This document shows, one piece after another, positions 1 to 7,541 of a DNA stretch of 64,000 nt; the first letter of the stretch is position 1, and each line of letters starts with the position of its first letter. Under the pieces are notes generated by a model. It saw nothing but the letters and a program-made list of their open reading frames with translations, was not told the origin of the DNA and searched no databases. Source of the stretch: Sphingomonas_R arantia (lineage in GTDB: Bacteria; Pseudomonadota; Alphaproteobacteria; Sphingomonadales; Sphingomonadaceae); assembly GCF_042682045.1 (NCBI RefSeq), contig NZ_JBHUGS010000004.1, positions 1 to 64,000 on the forward strand, written 5' to 3'. The translations under genes and the position numbers were made by a program.

Positions 1-1247
1 ACATACGGCGCGGCCACGAGTGCCAGGCCACCGACCTGCTTGGCAAAACCCTTCATCCCGCCCTCGGCCTGCTGCGCGACCTGAAAAATCTGACCGATCT
101 GGCTTGCGAAGATCTGGAAGGGCGGGGCGCCCATGGCCGCCATCGTGGCCACGTCGTTGATCTGGTAGGACAGCTGCGCCATGCTGCCGGCACCGCGCCG
201 GGCAGACGTCGCGCTGGCATCATGCGAGCGGCGCACTTCCTCGATCCGACCGGCCAAGACCTGCTGCTGGCGCGCATATTCCGCCGGCGCCGTGGCCCCG
301 GTCCGATACAGTCGGGTCGACTCCGCGATCTCGTCGTTCAGCCGCTTGGTCGCGGCGTAGAGGGGGTCGGTCGACGCGCGGAGCCGCTCGGCCGCCGCGG
401 CGTCCGCCATCTGCGCATCATGCGACCCGCGCACCTCGTCGGCGAGCCGCTTGTGCGCTTCAGCCTCGCGCGTGACCGCGGCGGCAGACGAGGAACGGGC
501 CCGGGCCTCCTCGGCCGATTGCATCTCGCGCATAGCCTGCGCGCCCGACCGGACCCGCTCTTCGAATAGTTTGTACGCGATCGCGGCGTCGCGCGTGGCA
601 AGGGCATCGGCCTCGCGCTTGCTGGACGCGGTGGCGGCATCGGCCTCTTTCATCGCAGCTACGCCTTCGCGCACCTTGGCGTTGAACAGGTCGTAGGCGT
701 GCGCCGCCTCGCGCGTGGCGGTCGCCTCGCGCTCGGCTGCCGCCACGGCTTGCGCCGCTGCGGCTGCCCGGTCTTCCGCCAGCGCGTCCGCCGCCTGGCC
801 GGCCTTCCGCATCGCGGCGAACTCCGCGTCGTACAGCTGCTGTTCGGCCGCGCGGATCCGTCCCGCCAGTTCGATCTGGCCGGCCTGCTCCGCGGCGAGC
901 GCGGCGGCCGCCGCTTTCATCTGTCGGATTTCAGACGTAGTCTTGCCGAACACCGACGCCTGCCGTTCGAGCGAGGCCGCCATGCGCTCGCCGGCCTGCT
1001 CGATACGGTTCAGCTCACGCGCGGCCGCGATCGCCGACTTGGCCGTCTGCTCGGCGAACCGCACCATCTTCTCGGTCGCCGGGGTCATGTCACCGACGCC
1101 TTTGGTCGCGGCATCGATCCGGTCCAGGTCGCGGATCGCCTGCGCGCTGACCTTGTCCACGACACCGCCGAAGCGGTTGAGATCGGACATAGCTCCGCCT
1201 GTTGCCATGGCGAGCTCGATCTCGAGCGAGGCAATTTTTTGGCCCAT
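1..1247 (-). CDS. Phage tail tape measure protein (N-terminal 415 residues, partial)
   Basis: The minus frame is open from the ATG at 1247 to the window edge. An RBS-like GGAG lies 6 nt before the ATG. The first ~300 residues are Ala/Glu/Arg-rich heptad-like coiled coil with imperfect internal repeats (AREAAHAYDLF-, DAAIAYKLFEER-type units). Then comes the conserved tape-measure stretch QLSYQINDVATMAAMGAPP and a hydrophobic segment near the edge. In siphophages this protein sets tail length and passes through the tube into the host envelope. It follows the tail assembly chaperone genes as expected, except that a plus-strand lipoprotein gene intervenes. The C-terminus is out of view. Confidence 0.9.
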   Translation of the reverse strand, partial: MGQKIASLEIELAMATGGAMSDLNRFGGVVDKVSAQAIRDLDRIDAATKGVGDMTPATEKMVRFAEQTAKSAIAAARELNRIEQAGERMAASLERQASVFGKTTSEIRQMKAAAAALAAEQAGQIELAGRIRAAEQQLYDAEFAAMRKAGQAADALAEDRAAAAAQAVAAAEREATATREAAHAYDLFNAKVREGVAAMKEADAATASSKREADALATRDAAIAYKLFEERVRSGAQAMREMQSAEEARARSSSAAAVTREAEAHKRLADEVRGSHDAQMADAAAAERLRASTDPLYAATKRLNDEIAESTRLYRTGATAPAEYARQQQVLAGRIEEVRRSHDASATSARRGAGSMAQLSYQINDVATMAAMGAPPFQIFASQIGQIFQVAQQAEGGMKGFAKQVGGLALVAAPY

Positions 1248-1344
1248 GCGGATCTCCAGTGCCTGATCGACTCTCGCTGGCCGGTCGCATAGCGTGCCGG
1301 CCGGCCGGCAAGGTGCCGTTCGGAGCGTAGAGGTTGGGGTTGGT

Positions 1345-1632
1345 ATGAAAGGTCTATTTGTCAGCGGCTTCGCGCTACTTCTCGCCGGGTGTGTTTCAGT
1401 GGGAACCAACTACAAAGATGCAAATGTCGCCCGCCTGGCTGTTGGCATGTCGAAGGCTGACGTCGTTGCTTTACTCGGGAAACCAAATCAGTCGGTGACC
1501 ACGGCGACGGGAGAGCAGAGGCTGACCTGGGTTCACTCCACCGGCTCAATGTTGGGAGCGAGTTCGCGCGCGATCGCGTTGCCTTTCGACAGTGACGGTA
1601 AGCTGACGAGTGTGCCGAAACTTGTTCCCTAG
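1345..1632 (+). CDS. Small SmpA/OmlA-like lipoprotein inserted in the tail operon
   Basis: This 95-residue protein starts at ATG 1345; the frame is open earlier, but the signal peptide begins here. MKGLFVSGFALLLAGC is a lipoprotein signal with an LAGC lipobox. The mature part contains VGMSKADVVALLGKP, the hallmark of SmpA/OmlA (BamE-like) small outer-membrane lipoproteins. It is the only plus-strand gene in the structural region and its last 4 bp overlap the end of the convergent chaperone frame. Position and orientation are those of a phage moron with its own expression. Superinfection exclusion or envelope modification in lysogens is plausible but is inference. Confidence 0.75.
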   Translation: MKGLFVSGFALLLAGCVSVGTNYKDANVARLAVGMSKADVVALLGKPNQSVTTATGEQRLTWVHSTGSMLGASSRAIALPFDSDGKLTSVPKLVP

Positions 1633-2069
1633 CCAAGCACGGCGCGCAGCTGCTGCTCTTGGGTTTTGGGATCGATGTCGGCACGACCCGGCGACCAGGG
1701 CGCGGGTCTGTTGCGATCCTCGGCGGCGCTCAGTTCGGCGAGATATTCGGCGGACAGCTTCCGCAGGGTCCGGAACTCCCACGCGGACAGCTGCTGGAAC
1801 GTACCGTCCGCCCAGTCCCGGATGGTCGACCAGCCGAGCGGGACCTGCCCCATGGCGCCGACATCCGCCGGGCCGACCTCCATCAGCCAGTCGAACACGT
1901 GACGGGCGGTGAGGGGCGGCAGCGGCGGATCGACCTTGCGGGCCTTGTAGCCTTCCATCCGCGCCGGCAGCCTCGTCTCCTTGCCGCTGCCATCCTTCCA
2001 CCGGGGGATGGCAAGCAGCCAGGCGACCTGACGGACGTAGAGGCTCAGCTCTTCGCCGAGCCCTTCGTA
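1629..2069 (-). CDS. Tail assembly chaperone, -1 frame extension (gpT-like)
   Basis: This is a minus-strand frame of 146 residues read after a proposed -1 shift from the upstream chaperone gene. Its sequence (FYEGLGEELSLYVRQVAW, then a Trp-rich middle and a charged tail) is protein-like well upstream of its first ATG at 1958. It stays open back to about 2137, overlapping the end of the upstream gene. This is the arrangement of lambda G/GT and of most long-tailed phages, where the fusion recruits tape measure and tube subunits. Independent initiation at 1958 would give a 109-residue product and cannot be excluded. The gene lies just before the tape measure gene. Confidence 0.75.
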   Translation of the reverse strand, partial: YEGLGEELSLYVRQVAWLLAIPRWKDGSGKETRLPARMEGYKARKVDPPLPPLTARHVFDWLMEVGPADVGAMGQVPLGWSTIRDWADGTFQQLSAWEFRTLRKLSAEYLAELSAAEDRNRPAPWSPGRADIDPKTQEQQLRAVLG

Positions 2070-2464
2070 AAATTCGACCAGTCGCCCAGGTGGGCGTTCG
2101 CCTGCTCGACGACCCAGCCATATTCACGGTCGGCGTAGAGGGCGCGGAACAGATCCTCGCCGATCGCGCCATCGGCCGGCGGATAATCGAGATGGTGGAA
2201 CGACACGGTGACGTCGGTCAGGAAGTTGACGGTGTCGGCGCGCAGCAAGTCGGCGGTCAGCTCCGCCTTCTTCTTGCTGCGGACGAGCGAGCGGTTCGTC
2301 CGCTTCGCGACCGCTGCCTCATAGGCCGGGCTGCCGGCGCTGTGGAACGTGATGCCGACCGCTTCCTTCGCGCCGTCGATCGTCTCGAACATCGGCTCCT
2401 CTTCGTCCGGGCTCTTAAGGTGCATGAACGAGGTGGGGGCGGGCTTGTAACGGGTGATGTCCAT
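2045..2464 (-). CDS. Tail assembly chaperone (gpG-like)
   Basis: This 139-residue protein starts at ATG 2464, preceded by GAAGGA. It begins MDITRYKPAPTSF and is acidic with a charged centre. Position between the tail tube and tape measure genes, and the overlap with a second protein-like frame in -1, identify it as the tail assembly chaperone. Sequence similarity alone would be weak, as chaperones diverge fast. It would be made alone by most ribosomes and as a 278-residue fusion by those that shift. It acts in the cytoplasm during tail assembly and is absent from virions in characterised phages. Confidence 0.8.
   Translation of the reverse strand: MDITRYKPAPTSFMHLKSPDEEEPMFETIDGAKEAVGITFHSAGSPAYEAAVAKRTNRSLVRSKKKAELTADLLRADTVNFLTDVTVSFHHLDYPPADGAIGEDLFRALYADREYGWVVEQANAHLGDWSNFTKGSAKS
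2069..2074 (-). promoter_or_regulatory. Candidate -1 ribosomal frameshift site
   Basis: On the minus strand the zero-frame codons here are AAT-TTT, followed by ACG. A one-base slip back gives GAA-TTT then TAC, entering the downstream chaperone frame. The T run allows the TTT tRNA to re-pair perfectly, but this is not a canonical X-XXY-YYZ heptamer. The exact slip point is therefore tentative; a second option is AAG-GGC about 6 nt downstream. The shift must occur between about 2137 and 2045, the limits of frame overlap. Confidence 0.5.
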
Positions 2465-2580
2465 GGATGCGTCCTTCGCGGGAGGATGGTGCGTCGACCC
2501 GGCCCAGACCCGCGACAGCGGACCGGATCGACACATGAGGGGGATGCCGGCGTCGCGGGCGCCGGATCTCGGGAAGGGGG

Positions 2581-3030
2581 TTAGGCCGCGTTGACCTTCA
2601 CGACCTTCGTGTTGATCTCGACGGTCGCGTTGGTCATCAGCACGTTGGTTGCGCTGCCGACGGTCTCCGGGGAGCCGAACACGCGGCCGCGGAAGTACCG
2701 CTTGTCGCCGTTCGGGAACGTCACGATGAACGAGCCCATCGCGTTGTTGTCGGGCTCGCCCAGCGTGCCCATGATCGTCTGACCGGCGTCCGCCTTGTCG
2801 GTTGCCATCGGGATCTGGAGCGAGCCGTAGTTGACCGGACCCTTGTGCTTCTCCTGTGGCCCGTTCAGCGGCTGGAAGCTGTTGACGGCGCTGGTCGCGC
2901 CGAAAGCGGGAATGCTCTCGACGCCGCCGATCGTGGTGTACGTCAGCGCGGCATAGCCGGCCGCGTCCATGGTCGCAGGTGCGGCGACGGACACGCCCAT
3001 CGTCGTGCCCGCCGAAGTCGAACTTGGCAT
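2581..3030 (-). CDS. Phage tail tube protein, copy B
   Basis: This 149-residue protein starts at ATG 3030, with GGAG 7 nt upstream. It is closely related over its whole length to the product of 4694-5242: both share the blocks AGYxALxFTTIGGVES, HKGPVNxGSLQ and YFRGRVFGSPETVGSATNVL. Such proteins polymerise into the tail tube of siphophages and sit immediately before the tail assembly chaperones, as here. This copy lacks the ~30-residue C-terminal extension of copy A and, by position, is the likelier principal tube subunit. Having two tube genes in one phage is uncommon. Confidence 0.82.
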   Translation of the reverse strand: MPSSTSAGTTMGVSVAAPATMDAAGYAALTYTTIGGVESIPAFGATSAVNSFQPLNGPQEKHKGPVNYGSLQIPMATDKADAGQTIMGTLGEPDNNAMGSFIVTFPNGDKRYFRGRVFGSPETVGSATNVLMTNATVEINTKVVKVNAA

Positions 3031-3209
3031 GATATTTCTCCATGGTGATGACCCGCAACAGCGGGGGTTTTCGCCCGGCGGGCAAAAGGGGTGAGGCACC
3101 CGAGCGCGAAGCGTCAGGGCCAAGAAACTGGGAACAGGTCGCTACTGAGCGAGGCTGCTACCCCCCCACATCTGCCGCCGTCGCGGGGGGGGTGAGTAGG
3201 GGGTGGGGG

Positions 3210-4694
3210 TTAGACGGCGATTGCCAGAATGGCGGCGCGCAAAGCGGTGGCCTGCGAGCCGCCGCCATAGTTGTTACCTTCCGACCCGTAGTGCGTGCCG
3301 TCCGAGATGTAGCGGCTGTTTCCCGCCACGCTGGTGTAGGCGGTCGCGAGGGCTCCCGCGCTGTGGCTGACCGCTCCTGTCCAAGTTACAGCCGCCGATC
3401 CAGCAGTCATAACGACATCACGAACCGACCCGTCGTCGAACAGGATCTTCCGGCTACCGCTCCCGCCGTTCCAGCCGCTTGTAAGGGTCCCAGCCGTCGC
3501 GGCGTCAAGTGCGGTTGTGAAGGACACGCCACGACCGTCTCCGGTCTGCCACGGGGCGTTGCCTGCGCGTCCCGTTCTGCCGGACGAGTTCTCCCAAGTG
3601 CCGGCCAGGCTATTGATCAGCACCCATGGCCCAGGCAGCGCCCGTGCAGCGGCGAAGATAAGGTCCCGCTTCTGAATGGCACTATCGATGTTCTCGCCAT
3701 TGGGCGACCAAGGGGCCTGTACCGCAATAACTGCCTTAGGCAGGGCCTCGCGAAGCTGGGTGAACAAGGCGGCGGCGGCTTCTCCGATCCCAGGTATGCC
3801 GTCATTGACGCCGCCCGAGACGTAAACCAAGTCTGGGCTACCGGCGACCATCGCGGCAACGCGGCTGGCTTCTCCGAACACCTTTCCGCCGGTTCCAAGC
3901 GTAATGTAGCCCGAGCCTCCGCCGGGAGATTGGGAGAAATCGTAAATGCCGAGACGGACGGCCGCGTTGCCAAAGTTGCCACCACCGGGGATGTCGCGGG
4001 ACGTGGACCCTCCGTAGCTGTCGGACAGCATCGACATGCGCGGCGTCTGGCTGAGATCCAGCGGCTCAAGCGTGTCACCCGCCCCAATGCGGAAGCCCGC
4101 GAACCCGGAGGTGCGGGTGAGGTAAATTATGGAACGCCGAGCGCTTGAACCGAAATCGACGACCAAAGGCTTACCCTGCGCACCGGTCCCGGCTCCAAGA
4201 CTAATAAACGGCGTCGTGACAAACTGTCCGTCCACGATCATCTGAACTTGATCGTTCCAGCGGGAATAAACGCCGAGAAAACGCCCGTCGTGGATCATGC
4301 CGATGGCCGCCAAGCTGGTCGTCTCGGTCGCACCGGGTGGCCCGTTGTAGTAGTCGATTCCGTTGTAAGTGAAAGTGTAGGGCCAAGCGTCGCGGCCTCG
4401 GGACATGGAGAACCATTTTTCCCCGACATTGTCTTTGAGATAGCGGTTCACCGACGTTGCGCCGACAAACGGTGCTTGACCGATGGTGCCCACCGTGACC
4501 GTGGGGAATCCGTTGACCACCGGCATAACGGTCGGCAGTTGTGGACTAAGACCGAACCGCAGAAGGTGACTTTTCAGTCGGTTCAAAGGCAGCGAAGTGT
4601 CGCGCATCGCCGCATCCCCACCAGCCGCCGCGATCCCCGCCTGAAGCAACGCCTTCTCGGCAGCGGACATGTTCTGCAAGTTAACGTATGCCAT
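3210..4694 (-). CDS. SGNH/GDSL hydrolase, likely tail-associated
   Basis: This 494-residue protein starts at ATG 4694, overlapping the TGA of tail-tube copy A (TGATG), so it is translationally coupled to it; a GTG one codon earlier is also possible. SGNH blocks are visible: SMLSDSYGGS (nucleophile Ser), SGGVNDG (Gly-x-Asn-Asp), and DGTHYG near the C-terminus (catalytic Asp/His). The N-terminal ~100 residues are a short helical module and the middle looks like a beta domain. Members of this family deacetylate or de-esterify polysaccharides or lipids. On a tail it would suit removal of acyl groups from host exopolysaccharide (inference). It separates two tail-tube paralogues. Confidence 0.85.
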   Translation of the reverse strand: MAYVNLQNMSAAEKALLQAGIAAAGGDAAMRDTSLPLNRLKSHLLRFGLSPQLPTVMPVVNGFPTVTVGTIGQAPFVGATSVNRYLKDNVGEKWFSMSRGRDAWPYTFTYNGIDYYNGPPGATETTSLAAIGMIHDGRFLGVYSRWNDQVQMIVDGQFVTTPFISLGAGTGAQGKPLVVDFGSSARRSIIYLTRTSGFAGFRIGAGDTLEPLDLSQTPRMSMLSDSYGGSTSRDIPGGGNFGNAAVRLGIYDFSQSPGGGSGYITLGTGGKVFGEASRVAAMVAGSPDLVYVSGGVNDGIPGIGEAAAALFTQLREALPKAVIAVQAPWSPNGENIDSAIQKRDLIFAAARALPGPWVLINSLAGTWENSSGRTGRAGNAPWQTGDGRGVSFTTALDAATAGTLTSGWNGGSGSRKILFDDGSVRDVVMTAGSAAVTWTGAVSHSAGALATAYTSVAGNSRYISDGTHYGSEGNNYGGGSQATALRAAILAIAV

Positions 4695-5242
4695 CACGCG
4701 GCCTCCAATACGAGAATGCCAGCATCGGTGCCGTCCAGGGAGAGGATCATGGCGTCCGTGCCGTCTAGGGATAGGGCGTTGGGGGGGAAGACGTTGCCTG
4801 CCCCCGTTGCGATCGGTCGCGTGACGATCTCAACCGTAGCCGTCATCATCAGCACATTTGTCGCCGAACCAACGGTCTCCGGCGAGCCGAACACGCGACC
4901 GCGGAAGTACCGCTGGTCGCCGTTCGGCAGGGTTACGCGGAACGATGCCTGGCCGTTGTTATCCGGCTCAGCAAACACGCGCAGCAGCGCCTGGCCGGCG
5001 TCCGCCTTATCAACCGCGATGGGCAGCTGCAGCGACCCGAAATTCACCGGACCCTTGTGCTTCTGCTGTCCGCCGGCGAGCGGTTGGAAGGTATTGACGG
5101 CCGACTGTGGACCGAAAGCGGAGATGCTCTCGACCCCGCCGATTGTCGTGAACGACAGGGCGCTGTAGCCGGCCGCGTCCAGCAATGTCGGCATCGCTGC
5201 CGAGAGCGCCAGTGTGGTGCCGGCGGAGGTCGTACTGGTCAT
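4694..5242 (-). CDS. Phage tail tube protein, copy A with C-terminal repeats
   Basis: This 182-residue paralogue of the product of 2581-3030 aligns without large gaps through ATVEI. It then continues for ~30 residues with two tandem copies of an LSLDGTDA unit and ends ILVLEAA. It begins MTSTTSAGTTLALSAA. It precedes and overlaps the SGNH hydrolase gene. Either copy could form the tube; an extended copy could be a minor tube, terminator-proximal or decorated subunit. Recent duplication is suggested by long identical blocks (YFRGRVFGSPETVGSATNVL). The start follows the small gene at 5270-5503. Confidence 0.82.
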   Translation of the reverse strand: MTSTTSAGTTLALSAAMPTLLDAAGYSALSFTTIGGVESISAFGPQSAVNTFQPLAGGQQKHKGPVNFGSLQLPIAVDKADAGQALLRVFAEPDNNGQASFRVTLPNGDQRYFRGRVFGSPETVGSATNVLMMTATVEIVTRPIATGAGNVFPPNALSLDGTDAMILSLDGTDAGILVLEAA

Positions 5243-5269
5243 GCCATCTCGCCTTGCTGCTGAACCTGC

Positions 5270-5503
5270 TTAGGCGGCCATTTTCGGCTTCGACCGGGAC
5301 TTCGGGCGGGGCTTGGCCGGTGCCGGCTTCTCGCCCTTGGTCTCCGCAACCTCTTCCGGGGTCGCCTCGCGCACCAGCCCTGCCAGCTTCCAGTCGCCGA
5401 ACTGCCCGGCATCCATGCCGAGGATCACGGCCTTCTGCGCGAACGCGTCGTCACCGTGCGTGATCGGCTGCAGCGCGAACGCGTTCTTTTTCGGGATCGT
5501 CAT
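5270..5503 (-). CDS. Small phage protein with basic Pro/Lys-rich tail
   Basis: This 77-residue protein starts at ATG 5503, with GGAG six nt upstream. The N-terminal half (MTIPKKNAFALQPITHGDDA) looks folded; the C-terminal third is a Lys/Pro/Arg/Ala-rich disordered tail. No family was recognised. It sits between the tail completion protein gene and tail tube copy A in the same operon, so a tail role is likely by context only. Confidence 0.7.
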   Translation of the reverse strand: MTIPKKNAFALQPITHGDDAFAQKAVILGMDAGQFGDWKLAGLVREATPEEVAETKGEKPAPAKPRPKSRSKPKMAA

Positions 5504-5528
5504 GCTCGTCTCCGGTAAGCTGGAAGGG

Positions 5529-5933
5529 TCAGGCGGGTTCGTTAAAGCTGATGCGCAGGTCGATGCTGCCCATGAAGATGTCGGCCGCGTCATTCATGAA
5601 GTCGGGTCCGGCACCGGCGAACAACACCGCGACCTGGTCAAATCCGGCGATCGTGCCGGTACGGTCCGCACAGGCGCGCTCCGCGGCGCGGAGGATGGCT
5701 GCGCGCGCCAAGCCGCTCGCGGCTCGCGCAGTCAGCTGGACCCGCTCCGTCATCAGCCAGACGCTCTCCGCGGCGAGAAACTGGACCTTCGTCCGACTGA
5801 TGCACGTCGCGACCAGCGACGGGACGGGCGTGCCCTGCGGCAGCACCCACGCCTTGAGCTGGTCGACGGGCACCAGCGTCGTGAGCGGCTCGAAGCCCGT
5901 CAGCAACTCGCCAGCGATCAGGACACCGCTCAT
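5529..5933 (-). CDS. Tail completion/terminator protein (DUF3168-like)
   Basis: This 134-residue protein overlaps the HK97-gp10 gene by 4 bp (ATGA). The central segment with RVQLTARAAS and the C-terminus DIFMGSIDLRISFNEPA fit the DUF3168/gp17 tail terminator fold, where the C-terminal strand motif is typical. Its position between HK97-gp10 and the tail tube is the standard place for the protein that caps the tail and joins it to the head. Family assignment rests on position plus overall pattern. Confidence 0.65.
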   Translation of the reverse strand: MSGVLIAGELLTGFEPLTTLVPVDQLKAWVLPQGTPVPSLVATCISRTKVQFLAAESVWLMTERVQLTARAASGLARAAILRAAERACADRTGTIAGFDQVAVLFAGAGPDFMNDAADIFMGSIDLRISFNEPA

Positions 5934-6460
5934 TCCGCCGGATCCTCAGGGACGGGCGTCTCGATCCCGGCCCGCGTCATCTTGCCCGCGATATGCGCGC
6001 TGATCGCCGCGATCGCCGCGGTCTCGCGCGTGTCCACCGCTGGTCGCATGAACGGGTAGGGCCGGGCGCCGGGGTGATAGACCGTCGAGCCGACGAACAT
6101 GCCGCCGATGACCAACGACCCGCGCTTCGCCTCCAGGTTGATGCGCCGCACAGTCTTGCCGCCGGTCTGATCGTCGTCGACGCTGATGAAGTGGGGGTCG
6201 GTCCCGAACTCCAGCCACGGCGCCATGAACGCGCCTTCGCCCTTGGTCTGGACCTTCGCCGTCACGATGCCTTTTTCGGAGCGGCTCGTCGTACCGATCG
6301 AGGCGCGGACTTCGGACGAGCGGCACTCTTCGCGCGCGCCCTCCGCGATCACGTCCGCGCCGGCCTTCAGGGCGCTGCGCAGGACGTTGCGCTCGATGTT
6401 CGAAGGTAGGGAGGAAAGGAAGGCGCTGAGATCCGCGCCGCCACGCATGGTGGCCGTCAT
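5930..6460 (-). CDS. HK97 gp10-family head-tail joining protein
   Basis: This 176-residue protein starts at ATG 6460. It has the family's helical N-terminus (LSSLPSNIERNVLRSALKAGADVIAEGAR) and the conserved WLEFGTDPH and RPYPFMRPA motifs, in which an aromatic-Glu-Phe-Gly turn is followed by a proline-rich end. HK97 gp10-type proteins are tail-completion or neck proteins of siphophages. It overlaps by 4 bp with genes on both sides (6457 and 5933), indicating tight translational coupling. Confidence 0.88.
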   Translation of the reverse strand: MTATMRGGADLSAFLSSLPSNIERNVLRSALKAGADVIAEGAREECRSSEVRASIGTTSRSEKGIVTAKVQTKGEGAFMAPWLEFGTDPHFISVDDDQTGGKTVRRINLEAKRGSLVIGGMFVGSTVYHPGARPYPFMRPAVDTRETAAIAAISAHIAGKMTRAGIETPVPEDPAE

Positions 6461-6639
6461 TCGGGACCACGCAACTCGACAGCGATGACCGCCTTCGGTC
6501 CCATGACAATGCTCGCCAGGTGCAGGAGCCGCACCCCGATCCAGATACAGACGCGCATTCGCGCCTGCCCGGTCACCTTCATTTGCAGGGTCATGCCGCG
6601 CATCAGGGAGCGCCGCCCGAACTTTGTCACTGGCGTCAT
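6457..6639 (-). CDS. Small basic phage protein
   Basis: This 60-residue protein starts at ATG 6639 inside the 4-bp ATGA overlap with the head-closure gene and ends in another 4-bp overlap with HK97-gp10. It is basic at the N-terminus (MTPVTKFGRRSLMRG) with a hydrophobic centre (RVCIWIGVRLLHLASIVMG) that could be a short membrane or core helix. No family was recognised. The double coupling argues that it is a real gene rather than a chance frame. Confidence 0.65.
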   Translation of the reverse strand: MTPVTKFGRRSLMRGMTLQMKVTGQARMRVCIWIGVRLLHLASIVMGPKAVIAVELRGPE

Positions 6640-6986
6640 GAACTGCCTCCCGTGGTGGAATAGTCTTCGACCATCAATTCGATGCCGTCTCGCCGCCCCA
6701 GTTCGACCGGGCCAGCGATGATCTGCATCACGCGCGTCCCGTGCAGAATCCGCATGTCCGCCGTAATGTCGTCTCTCCACCGCAGACGGATCCGTGCGGG
6801 GCGGTTGGCGATGGACAGCCCGTCCGCCACCTTTTCCGCCCGGCTGGGCAGCAGCTCGCGCACCTGGGCCCAGACACCCGTCGCGACGTCTTCCCACCGC
6901 TCGGTCCCGGCGCTTGCGAAGCCTGTGGCGGCGACCTTGCGCTGGAACGTGATCTGACGATCCAGATGCCGCGCATCGATCAGCAT
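6636..6986 (-). CDS. Phage head closure protein (SPP1 gp16/HK97 gp8-like)
   Basis: This 116-residue protein starts at ATG 6986. MLIDARHLDRQITFQRK and WEDVATGVWAQVREL, with ITADMRILHGTRVMQI, are the strands of the small beta-barrel head-tail adaptor family. It follows the connector gene directly and precedes the gp10 homologue, the canonical order. The protein plugs the portal-connector channel after packaging. Confidence 0.88.
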   Translation of the reverse strand: MLIDARHLDRQITFQRKVAATGFASAGTERWEDVATGVWAQVRELLPSRAEKVADGLSIANRPARIRLRWRDDITADMRILHGTRVMQIIAGPVELGRRDGIELMVEDYSTTGGSS

Positions 6987-7516
6987 CAGGCCATCACCGG
7001 CGTACGATGCGGTTCGTCGACCAGCATCAGGACCGTGTCCGGCACATCCTTGAGCGAGCCACCGTCATACAGATGCTTCACCAGCATCAGCGTCGCGACC
7101 TGCAGGCCGGGCGCCTCGCTCCCGACGTCGTCGAAACCGGCCTCGAAGGTCACCAGCACCGATCCTCGCGCGGTCGACGCGGCGGGCCAGCGGCCGTTGG
7201 CACTAGGGCCGATCTGCGATCCGTCCTGCTGCCAGAAACTACCGCCGACGACGGTTGCACCCGCGAGGTCGACATAGTCGACGGCCACGACACTCCGCAC
7301 GGGCTCGCGCGGCAGCAGCAACGCTTCACCGAACCCGTCGAACGCCGCCGTCCACTGGCGCCGCGCGAGCGACTTGGCGGTATGCCCCTCGATCCAGTCG
7401 ATCGCCGTCTTGCGAAAGGCGTCGAGCAGCGCCGTCTGAGCACCAGCCGGTTTCACATACTGATCGATCAGCACGTTCGGCAGGACAGCCGCCGCGTCGA
7501 TCGGGGCGGCGGACAT
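6986..7516 (-). CDS. Phage head-tail connector protein (gp6-like)
   Basis: This 176-residue protein starts at ATG 7516; an in-frame GTG at 7528 has a better purine-rich upstream sequence and cannot be excluded. Helices with DAFRKTAIDWIEGHTAKSLARRQW are followed by strands PREPVRSVVAVDYVD and the C-terminal helix LQVATLMLVKHLYDGG. This is the helical-bundle adaptor pattern of HK97 gp6/YqbG-like proteins, which form a ring under the portal. It overlaps the head-closure gene by one base. Confidence 0.83.
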   Translation of the reverse strand: MSAAPIDAAAVLPNVLIDQYVKPAGAQTALLDAFRKTAIDWIEGHTAKSLARRQWTAAFDGFGEALLLPREPVRSVVAVDYVDLAGATVVGGSFWQQDGSQIGPSANGRWPAASTARGSVLVTFEAGFDDVGSEAPGLQVATLMLVKHLYDGGSLKDVPDTVLMLVDEPHRTPVMA

Positions 7517-7541
7517 GATCTTGGCCACCGCCCCGTCTCCC

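Noticed and set aside
3042..4148. A 368-codon plus-strand frame opposite the SGNH hydrolase gene
   Set aside because: The minus frame has the SGNH catalytic blocks; the plus frame does not look like a protein and lacks a ribosome site.
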